The notes under the pieces: model-generated
What the model was told of the DNA's origin: nothing
Databases searched by the model: none
What the model saw: only the letters and a program-made list of their open reading frames with translations
Shown: positions 55,001-60,867 of the stretch, piece after piece
Layout of the letters: every line of letters starts with the position of its first letter
Position numbering within the stretch: the first letter of the stretch is position 1
Translations under genes and position numbers: made by a program
DNA from: Oxalobacteraceae bacterium
GTDB lineage: Bacteria; Pseudomonadota; Gammaproteobacteria; Burkholderiales; Burkholderiaceae_D
Direction: 5' to 3'
Length of the DNA: 61,524 nt
Assembly (NCBI GenBank): GCA_021299035.1
Contig: JAJTGD010000010.1
Location: 1 to 61,524 of the forward strand

Positions 55001-55219
55001 CAAATCCCAACACTGAGCACGACAGCGCTGATTCAGCTGACAACCTCCCAAGTTCGAGGCTTATCAAATACGCAGATAGGAGCTTTGAGTGGCGCACAGC
55101 TCGCTAGCTTTACCAATACTCAGCTAAGCGCGTTGACTGCGACACAAAAATTGGCCATTACAAACACCCAGACACCGGCCTTGTCTGTTGCACAGAAAAC
55201 TCTGCTGGGAATCAGTTGA
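52058..55219 (+). CDS. Giant Ser/Thr-rich octapeptide-repeat protein
   Basis: 1053-residue protein made almost wholly of octapeptides with the pattern Leu-(Thr/Ser)-x-x-Gln-(Leu/Ile/Val)-x-(Ala/Ser/Gly), for example LTSAQVAA and LSADQIAA, about 125 copies. Recurrences of LQAI(E/D)xxD(L/I)AA fall at residues 274, 410, 546 and 682, exactly 136 residues (17 octads) apart, showing a higher-order repeat. No cysteine, tryptophan, signal peptide or membrane span was seen. The Thr/Ser-x-x-Gln spacing resembles a helix-capping box, so a solenoid of very short helices is possible. It is translated directly after a GT41 glycosyltransferase. Family not recognised; could be a surface or extracellular structural protein. 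Confidence 0.88.
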   Translation: MATSSVNSSTTTTTYVPVTTAEFAALDSTAVSKLTTTSISTMTADQLSKISPDALTGLSSSQLAVLPTGLIGSLSTDQLVALGSKQLAGLTTGASGQVRQLSASQLKALNTEQVSGLSSAQVASLTASQTASLLPEQIPSLSLTAVQAIGTAQIEAMTSQQISALTTAQLRSLTSVQLTAIENADLLSLSEEQVASLSETQVAALTSSQVASLLTPTAKFFTMAQMGSLNGEAVKALTTAQLRELTDDQIRGLSSTQVQSLTSEQLNGLLDYQLQAIETGDLAAIDTSVFATLTPAQIANLSTAQIAAITSAQMRAMTSDQINGLSEDQIASVQTGDIAALSTGQVRALTDRVISTLGSNQIQALSTAAVAALDTSQLEALTEDQMRAMTSVQVRSLSATQLSGLAQYQMQAIETADLAAISNATIAQISNNAFARLSTGQIVALTAPQVRSLTPAQINNLSADQIAAFEAADIAALTPAQISGLNNTAISSLTVTQIAAISPIAVKGLSAPQMQALSEDQLRAMGSAQIRNLSAVQIGALSLEQLQAVDPSDLATVPPATIAQIHPDSFAFLTTGQLAGLTSAQVRLLRGDQINALSADQLASLETTDVNALTATQIAGLSSDTLAALSTQQMQALSTNAIRGLGNTQLNGLSDEQLRAMTSAQIRVMTPAQINQLTEAQLQAIDVGDIAALPPSTIGSLNAAKFAQLTTTQLAGLNADQARALSPSQLANLGTTQFSNLNTVTIAALNPTALTSLTSTMLRSLTSAQVAALTPAQIRSFTTLADLSKFSSTQFGQLTSSAISALTPTQAGLLDVSAIGQIATANKLTSIAPNAIGSVPSTSLSTLTSDQIGSLTASQLRNLTSAQLNAITTSQLPGLDSADIAALNPASLKLTSAMLGQLSSTQAAALTNDQLRALTSTQLNSLTSAAVSGLRSTQLQALTPTQVAQLSSTQLNRLNSAQIRALRPTQLLALTTTAVSGQIPTLSTTALIQLTTSQVRGLSNTQIGALSGAQLASFTNTQLSALTATQKLAITNTQTPALSVAQKTLLGIS

Positions 55220-55234
55220 TCAGAAAGTGAAAAT

Positions 55235-55256
55235 CCCCAGCGAGTCCTCGCTGGGG
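55235..55256 (+). terminator. Terminator after the repeat-protein gene
   Basis: CCCCAGCGAG-TC-CTCGCTGGGG, a ten-base stem 15 bases after the stop codon, followed by a short T-rich stretch. It closes the sigma-54-driven two-gene unit. Confidence 0.85.
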
Positions 55257-55387
55257 TTATTGCTTGACGAATCAATGGGTAGAGCCGCGAAAAACGGGTG
55301 CCATTGATTACGACGGACTCAATGTTCTGTCGCCTTGTCAGCTAGCTCGATTAGCTTTTCTCTACAAAACCCACTTCTCGATAGCGC

Positions 55388-55418
55388 AAAAAAAATTGCC
55401 CGCGCACTGCGCGGGCAA
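55388..55418 (-). terminator. Minus-strand terminator of the small gene at 55458
   Basis: Stem TTGCCCGCGC-ACT-GCGCGGGCAA with eight A on the left side, read as eight T after the hairpin on the minus strand. It lies 40 bases beyond the stop of the 55458-55661 gene. Confidence 0.85.
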
Positions 55419-55457
55419 AACCCGAATCTCCGTTTCCGAAGAACAGGGAGGAGACAA

Positions 55458-55661
55458 TCAGTTCACTAATGCAACGCGGTCCGCAGTATTGCGAAGCGTG
55501 GCGCGGAAATCTTTACCTTGTTCGGTGGGTGGTACCCAGCCATGACGGCGCCAGATGGACTGCACGTTATCCAAAGCGCCACGGCCTTGATGCGATACCG
55601 GCGTGTTGGCAGCCAGTGCCTTGGCTGTCGTTTCAATAATCATCCTTGCTTGATCGTACAT
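55458..55661 (-). CDS. Small hypothetical protein
   Basis: 67-residue protein (starts MYDQARMIIETTAKALAANT, then a segment DNVQSIWRRHGWVPPTEQ). Support comes from a strong ribosome site (GGAAAGGAG) before the ATG and a good terminator downstream, so this is very likely a stand-alone expressed gene. No family recognised. Confidence 0.65.
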   Translation of the reverse strand: MYDQARMIIETTAKALAANTPVSHQGRGALDNVQSIWRRHGWVPPTEQGKDFRATLRNTADRVALVN

Positions 55662-56076
55662 AGCGGCTCCTTTCCATTATTGGCCTCGGATCGACTCCGA
55701 ATGCGAGAAAAGAGAGCAATTTATATGCCAATTAAAGCGTCGACATCCCGACAGTTGCTCGAAACCTGCGCAATCATTCTCTTAATCAGTACGTTTTGAA
55801 TGGGCACTCCACGAAAGACGGCTTGACCATCGAGCTTATAAGATTTGCAAGTTCGGGATGGTTTCCATCACTCCTGCTGCCCCTGGTGATCGCTGACGGC
55901 CAAGGCTAGCCAATCATGGCATGTTATTTAGATAGCAATTAAACAGAGAAAAATTACTTTCGCATACGCAAAGTTTCTATCCATGCAAAGATAATCAAAC
56001 CTCGCTTGGTCGAGAGCATCCATTTTTACTCATAAAAACAATAATTAGCCCCGCCCTTATGCGGAGAACAAATACG
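55662..56076. other. Intergenic region without recognisable gene
   Basis: 415 bases between two divergent genes. Short open frames here lack ribosome sites and coding character. The last third is AT-rich, as expected for promoters of the plus-strand gene at 56077. I see no consensus sigma-54 site, terminator or strong palindrome. Confidence 0.5.
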
Positions 56077-56967
56077 ATGCCAAGACGAACCTTCCCTCAT
56101 TTGAGCGCTTTGCTGCTCGTCACCGTCGCTAGCTCCGTGCTCGCCGCGCAAAATGACCAGCAGCCCACCGATTTCATTTCCCTGCCACACGGGACTACCA
56201 ATATCGCAGTGTATGCAGCTCGACAGTCCTTCGATGGACTTTGGAACAACGGCATTCAAGCCCAGCGCGTAGAAGGCTCAACCAGCATGACCGTGCTTCG
56301 TGCGAACCGACACTTTTCGGTTGGCGAAGAAGGCAAATACACTATCGCGCCATTAATCGCGCTCTCCGCCAGCGACACAAAAGTTAATGCGCCCTCAGCG
56401 CCATTGCTAGCTGGCGATACAGCGGGTGTTGGCGACCTCCGTTTGGGGACTGCATTTTGGTTCTACAGTGATCACGTCAATCGCGAATATGTGATGGCAA
56501 CCGCGATCGTGTCCTTGCCTACCGGCGCCTATATTCCGACGCAAGCAGTCAATATTGGTGAGAACCGAACGAAGACCGTGCTCTCTTTGGGCTGGATGCA
56601 ACCACTTGGCTCGGCCTGGGTACTCGACTTAGTACCGGAGATTGCATTTTTTGGTGACAATAAAGCGTATAGAGGCAATAACCGACTCAGTCAAGATACG
56701 GCCTACGCAATGAGTACCACGCTGCGCTACAAAGCTACTCAATCGATGCATCTGTATGGTACGGCTCAAGTTAATCGCGGCGGAGCCACACAACGCAATG
56801 GCATTGCAATGACTGGCGCGCCCGACAATACGCGATTAGCCTTGGGGACTCTGCTCTTCAGCACTGATAAAAGTCAGATCCAATTACGGTACTCCAAAGA
56901 TGTTCAGATCGACAATGGCTTGCGCAATACAGGTGAGATCATGCTGCGGTGGTCGACTGTTTTCTGA
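56077..56967 (+). CDS. Outer-membrane protein of the meta-pathway (PF13557) type
   Basis: About 296 residues with a signal peptide (LSALLLVTVASSVLA) and a beta-barrel-like mature chain of alternating residues ending in a terminal Phe (LRWSTVF), typical for outer-membrane proteins. YTIAPLIALSASDTK, GVGDLRLGTAFWFY and AIVSLPTGAYIP match the family annotated as 'MetA-pathway of phenol degradation', proposed to take part in uptake of aromatic substrates. It lies 7 kb beyond the phenol operon and is not obviously co-regulated. Start ATG at 56077 preferred over 56059. Confidence 0.78.
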   Translation: MPRRTFPHLSALLLVTVASSVLAAQNDQQPTDFISLPHGTTNIAVYAARQSFDGLWNNGIQAQRVEGSTSMTVLRANRHFSVGEEGKYTIAPLIALSASDTKVNAPSAPLLAGDTAGVGDLRLGTAFWFYSDHVNREYVMATAIVSLPTGAYIPTQAVNIGENRTKTVLSLGWMQPLGSAWVLDLVPEIAFFGDNKAYRGNNRLSQDTAYAMSTTLRYKATQSMHLYGTAQVNRGGATQRNGIAMTGAPDNTRLALGTLLFSTDKSQIQLRYSKDVQIDNGLRNTGEIMLRWSTVF

Positions 56968-57034
56968 CCGACATACTGCTGCCATAAATCCTGGGCAAGC
57001 ATCTCATGACACAGTTGCAGCAAAAGCCTGGAAG

Positions 57035-57235
57035 TCATCTCAGCTGTTTGGGTAACGGCTGAGATGACGCTCGCCGTAATATCAGCAATGCGGCATCACG
57101 GCGGTCCAGCAATGAAAGTAGCCTTAGGTCCGCTACTTTTACATGGGTATAGGCGGCATCGGACACACTAACCCCATAGGCCCTGAGACTATCCAGCTCC
57201 ATAATTAGATCATCAGCAGTATGCTCGTAAGTCAT
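57035..57235 (-). CDS. Small hypothetical protein
   Basis: 66-residue protein (MTYEHTADDLIMELDSLRAY..., ending in a basic tail) with only a weak ribosome site. It is the last open frame of a minus-strand run that includes the FlaG-like gene 35 bases upstream. No family recognised; may not be real. Confidence 0.4.
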   Translation of the reverse strand: MTYEHTADDLIMELDSLRAYGVSVSDAAYTHVKVADLRLLSLLDRRDAALLILRRASSQPLPKQLR

Positions 57236-57270
57236 TTATACATTTCTCATTCGCATAATCGTGCGGTCGT

Positions 57271-57579
57271 TCAAGTCCTGACATCTAGCATACGACCCAT
57301 CGTCGACTTTGATGGGGTAGGTGCCACGCCCCCGCGGTCGTACGTAAGTTTCCGCAACAACTCACCTGTGGCACCATCAGAAACAGTCACCGTCATGGAA
57401 TGATTGCGGTGATCAACAGTAAACGCCATCTTTGATGTCAGCCTCGACGCCTTTGCGCTCGTACTCTCCTGCTTTTGTTGCCGCTCAACGGTTTGTTTCA
57501 TCAAGTTGCGACTGTTGGTCGGAACCTGCTGTCGCGGCAGTACCAGCGTCGGGAGCTTAGAAGCTGTCGCATTCATCAT
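57271..57579 (-). CDS. FlaG-like protein
   Basis: 102-residue protein. The C-terminal half MAFTVDHRNHSMTVTVSDG followed by ATGELLRKL resembles the FlaG core (a beta-hairpin 'F-V-D ... V-x-V-x-D-x-x-T-G-E-x-x-R'). FlaG affects flagellar filament length in some bacteria, but no flagellin or other flagellar gene is in the window. The N-terminal half is Lys/Gln/Ser-rich and probably disordered. It starts 12 bases after the stop of the membrane-protein gene. Confidence 0.5.
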   Translation of the reverse strand: MMNATASKLPTLVLPRQQVPTNSRNLMKQTVERQQKQESTSAKASRLTSKMAFTVDHRNHSMTVTVSDGATGELLRKLTYDRGGVAPTPSKSTMGRMLDVRT

Positions 57580-57591
57580 GATTCACCCACA

Positions 57592-58236
57592 TCACAACTG
57601 AAAAAACAGCCAATAACCATTGGCAGTCAGCAGCAGGCTTAATACACCGATAGCAGTCGACACATGGAGCATCCGCATTGATCGGAACAGCACGCCCCAA
57701 AATGCCATACCAAGGCTAAGTAACACGATCGATTTCGCATAGATGAACCACTGCTGACGCTCGGCAGCGACGGCACTCGCTCCCTGGTGACTTTGAGCGA
57801 CTGCCATCAATTCCTGCTTACGTTGCTCAAGAAAGTTATCCGCCTTGGCGCGATCTGAAAGTTCTTTATCATCGCCGCCCGAGGTCGATCCACTTGAAGC
57901 AGTCCCGGTTGACGCTACTGCAACCGTGCCCGCAGACCCGACTGCACCAGCGGCCTGAACAACGCCTTGCTGTAGCTTTTCGACCGTCAAAATGACTGAC
58001 TCCGGTGCGATCCGGTAGACCGTTTGCTGTACGCTCGCCATCTGATGCACGATACGCGCATCAGTTGCGATATTTTCATTAACAACAAAACCGTGCTGTG
58101 TGACAGACTCGCCCACCATCGTTACACCATAGGTTAGAAAAAGTGCGGGAAGCAGTACCGCACTTGAATATCGCAACTTCTTATTCAAGTTTGCTTCTTC
58201 GCTACTCGCTGGTGCCTTGCCTTGGCTTTCGCTCAT
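57592..58236 (-). CDS. Membrane protein with N- and C-terminal hydrophobic segments
   Basis: 214-residue protein from ATG 58236, which has a strong AAGGAGG site. One hydrophobic segment lies near residue 30 (SAVLLPALFLTYGVTMVG) and two near the C-terminus (SIVLLSLGMAFWGVLF, IGVLSLLLTANGYWLFF), with a Gly/Ser-rich middle. The same frame is open upstream to 58596 and would join the TerB/repeat ORF if one copy of a 19-bp tandem duplication were removed, so this may be either a separate gene or the C-terminal part of a longer protein. Function unknown. Confidence 0.6.
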   Translation of the reverse strand: MSESQGKAPASSEEANLNKKLRYSSAVLLPALFLTYGVTMVGESVTQHGFVVNENIATDARIVHQMASVQQTVYRIAPESVILTVEKLQQGVVQAAGAVGSAGTVAVASTGTASSGSTSGGDDKELSDRAKADNFLEQRKQELMAVAQSHQGASAVAAERQQWFIYAKSIVLLSLGMAFWGVLFRSMRMLHVSTAIGVLSLLLTANGYWLFFQL

Positions 58237-58503
58237 GATGGGTCCTCCTTCGTCTGATGCCAACAGTGTGCGGTTGCCGTCATCCCAGGTATTGGGGGCT
58301 GTTAGGGTTGCAGTATTACCGACGATAAGTGCTGGCATTGGTACCGGCTTGTGCACGAACGGCAATATCGGTAGCAATGGCAACCTACTGGCTGATGTGA
58401 TTGATTTTGCAGACCGTATCGCCTCGACGTAGCCAAAAATCTTAAAGGTTCGATCGCGCGTTGCTTCCATGCGCTTGTCGATGCCACCAATCTGAATCGG
58501 ACC

Positions 58504-58541
58504 GTCGGATGATTCATTGGCTGTCGGATGATTCATTGGCT
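58504..58541. repeat. 19-bp tandem duplication at the end of the TerB/repeat ORF
   Basis: Two identical head-to-tail copies of GTCGGATGATTCATTGGCT. Nineteen is not a multiple of three, so the second copy shifts the minus-strand frame and creates the TGA at 58516-58514. With a single copy the frame would run on into the 57592 ORF. Confidence 0.9.
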
Positions 58542-60013
58542 GTCGGGTCGAAAGCGTGCCTGGCATCCGATAACCGTCGGTTTGCAGGTAGCCCATCCGC
58601 GTCCGTCAGTTCTCGTCGTTCAGTAGGGTTTTTTGCATCTCGAAGACGTTGGCTCAAGCCCGCAGAGATTCCCGGCGGCAGCAAACTGCCCGTGCCACCC
58701 GACGTATCTTGAAGCGCACGAATCTCGCCTGGACCTTCAGCAGCTTCAAGTGCGGTGCTGGTATTAGTAGCACCTTCCTTATCACGAAGCGCGCGCGGGT
58801 CTGCCGGACCATCATTTTTTGTTTTTGCTTTGTCCGAACGGTTATCGGTATCGGTATCGGCAACTGCACGTTGGCCTACCGGGCTATCGCTTTTACCTGT
58901 GGCTTTCTTCGAACTGTTATCGGCATCGGTGTCGCGTGCTGCACGTTGGTCTACGGGACCATCGCTTTTGCCTTTAGCTTTGTCCGAACCGTTATCGGCA
59001 TGGGCATCCCGCACTGCACGTTGGTCGGCCGGACCATCGCTTTTACCTTTAGCCTTGTCCGAACCGTTTTCGGCATCGGTGTCGCGTGCTGAACGCTGGT
59101 CAGCAGGACCATCGCGTTTACCATTGGTCTTCTTGGAACTGCTATCGGCATCGGCATCGCGTACTGCGCGTTGGTCTGCTGCTCCATCATTTTTATCTAA
59201 GGATTTTTTAGAACTGATGTCAGCGTCGGTATCGCGTACCGCACGTTGATCGGCCGGCCCATCGCTTTTACCTGCAGATTTTTTCGAACTGATATTGGCA
59301 TCGGTATCGCGTACCGTGCGCAAATCCGATTCGCCTTCAACTTTTAATGCTTCGGTCCCAGCAGGTGCTTGCGTGCGTGCGTTTTGCTCAAGCGATTCCA
59401 GTGAGGTATCAGCATCGAGCTCTTTTGACAGCCGATCAGTGTTCTGCCGCATCGTGTTCGAGATACGGGTTTCCATTTCCGATGGCTGCTCTGCTCTCTT
59501 CCCGGTGCTACTCTCGGCCTGACGTGTCTGATCCTCGTCTTTCCCAGGCTCACCGGTCTCTTCTTCCCACTCTTTCTTGCGTTGGAATACCACCCCTTCT
59601 TCCTGCTTGCTGGTTCGCAGGGCGGGTATGTCGGATTTCTTGGCAACGGCGGATACACGCGTCGCCTCTTCTGGCACATCATTTTTTAGAAAAATAATGT
59701 TCAGATAGCGCTCAAATTCCTTCTCAGTTACCTCGAATGAGGTGAGCATGCGGCGAAACAAATCGCTTTCAACCTTCACCACCTTGTGGTCGGACATCAT
59801 GGTGTCGCAGGCATTCAAGAGAATGCATAGGCGCTGGCGCTCATCCAGCATTGGCGCTGCGAGAGCAAGGAATTGCGGCACGCGCACCTTACTGACATAG
59901 CGTAGTCCCGCCTTCAGCAGTGCGGGCGACCCGCCCACCGCCGCATTCAGTCTACCGACTTCTTCCTCCGCCATCGAGCCGTCCGCCGCCATCATGTAGA
60001 TGAGGGACACCAC
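58514..60013 (-). CDS. TerB-like domain protein with 25-residue repeats (probably a frameshifted segment)
   Basis: 499 residues from a GTG, but the frame is open upstream to about 60140 and reads TLTPPLALVVSLIYMMAADG, so the true start lies further up. Residues 1-115 form a TerB-like helical domain (IYMMAADGSMAEEEVGRLN, LCILLNACDTMMSDHKVV). A charged linker follows, then about seven 25-residue repeats (DGPADQRAVRDTDAD type, + coordinates about 58760-59330), then degenerate repeats with Arg-x-Leu-x-Asp. It ends in TANESSDSQ within the 19-bp duplication. TerB proteins are linked to metal or stress responses; the role here is unknown. Confidence 0.6.
   Translation of the reverse strand: MVSLIYMMAADGSMAEEEVGRLNAAVGGSPALLKAGLRYVSKVRVPQFLALAAPMLDERQRLCILLNACDTMMSDHKVVKVESDLFRRMLTSFEVTEKEFERYLNIIFLKNDVPEEATRVSAVAKKSDIPALRTSKQEEGVVFQRKKEWEEETGEPGKDEDQTRQAESSTGKRAEQPSEMETRISNTMRQNTDRLSKELDADTSLESLEQNARTQAPAGTEALKVEGESDLRTVRDTDANISSKKSAGKSDGPADQRAVRDTDADISSKKSLDKNDGAADQRAVRDADADSSSKKTNGKRDGPADQRSARDTDAENGSDKAKGKSDGPADQRAVRDAHADNGSDKAKGKSDGPVDQRAARDTDADNSSKKATGKSDSPVGQRAVADTDTDNRSDKAKTKNDGPADPRALRDKEGATNTSTALEAAEGPGEIRALQDTSGGTGSLLPPGISAGLSQRLRDAKNPTERRELTDADGLPANRRLSDARHAFDPTANESSDSQ
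58760..59330 (-). repeat. Tandem 75-bp (25-residue) coding repeats
   Basis: About seven imperfect units encoding SDGPADQRAVRDTDAD followed by a Ser/Lys or Asn/Gly-rich nine-residue part. The units are hydrophilic and rich in Asp, Lys, Arg and Ser. Coordinates are approximate. Confidence 0.8.
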
Positions 60014-60018
60014 GAGTG

Positions 60019-60402
60019 CTAATGGGGGTGTGAGCGTAGTGGTATTCGCGGCAACATCGAAGTCACCGAAAATGGACGTCTTATCCTTGATCGTAATTGC
60101 GTCAAAATAGGGCTGAAAGCTTGCTGATCCAGCAAAGCCGGCGCGTCATTCAGAAACTGATCGACGCTGTTTTTTTCTGAATACGCAATTGCTCGCTTCA
60201 GCGTATCAGCATCAGTGCCGACGACCGCTTGAAGTTGGCTGGCTTCATATTCGGAGATATCAGTATCGACTGCCATCATGTACAAGATGGCTGCCACAAC
60301 ACAGAGGCGAGGCGTCAGCGCGGGAGATTCAGATATCTCTGCTGGCGCGCCGCCCTCTTCGAGCGATTGCACCAGCTGCGGGAAGCGATCAGCCGATCCC
60401 AT
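60019..60402 (-). pseudogene. N-terminal TerB-like segment, separated by a likely frameshift
   Basis: 127-residue frame starting MGSADRFPQLVQSLEEG and containing LTPRLCVVAAILYMMAVDTD, closely similar to the LTPPLALVVSLIYMMAADGS segment just downstream, so it is a first TerB-like module. After LLDQQ the frame becomes uncharacteristic and ends. One added base in the A3/T3 run at 60116-60118 would continue it as AFQPYFDAITIKDKT into the next ORF, where FERYLNIIFLKND is the matching element of the second module. It is therefore probably the start of one longer gene, broken by mutation or sequence error. Confidence 0.55.
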
Positions 60403-60493
60403 GGGCTAACCTATTCGGTTGATGGCGCCGCAGGAAATCGGATAAATCGGTGAGGGCTTTACTCAGGAGAGCGGCACGCTTAACGCTATTCAT
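60389..60493 (-). CDS. Possible very small protein upstream of the TerB locus
   Basis: 34-residue frame (MNSVKRAALLSKALTDLSDF...) whose stop overlaps the TerB-like start. Only the overlap supports it; there is no clear ribosome site or family. Confidence 0.2.
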   Translation of the reverse strand: MNSVKRAALLSKALTDLSDFLRRHQPNRLAHGIG

Positions 60494-60867
60494 GGCATGC
60501 TTCGCCCATCGCTGCGGCACAGGCAAAAAGCCTGATGCTGCGATCGTCTGTTTATTGCTTGAAGCTCTGCAATAGACCATGGGGCGGGTTGCTCGAACGT
60601 ATAATGAAGCCTACGTTCATCCTACGTTTTACCCAGCACCCAACTTACACTCCCTCTCATACATCCTCTCAAAAACTCTCTTATTTAGGATAAACAGGGG
60701 TAGGAGTTACTATCAAATAGTGTTTTTTTACGCGCTGCATGCGGTACTTGGCGTACGGCAGTGACGGTAGTAGTCTTGAGTCTGGTAATTCATCGATAGC
60801 GGCGCCTGAATGCTCACAAAAACTCACAACTTCCAGCATTCGTGTAAAACCCGCCGATAGAAGACTC

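Noticed and set aside
52058..55219. Similarity of the octad LTPAQI(V)xAL to the first residues of TAL-effector repeats (LTPEQVVAIAS).
   Set aside because: Only about eight residues match, the period is 8 rather than 33-34, and the base-reading residues and the rest of the TAL repeat are absent.
55264..55545. Plus-strand open frame of 93 codons.
   Set aside because: It overlaps two terminators and the better-supported minus-strand gene at 55458, and has no ribosome site or coding character.
55845..55915. AAGTTCGGGATGG followed by TGGTGATCGCTGACGGCC, reminiscent of an antisense 5S rRNA fragment.
   Set aside because: The match is limited to a short string; spacing and pairing of a 5S molecule cannot be built around it, and no 23S or 16S sequence is nearby.
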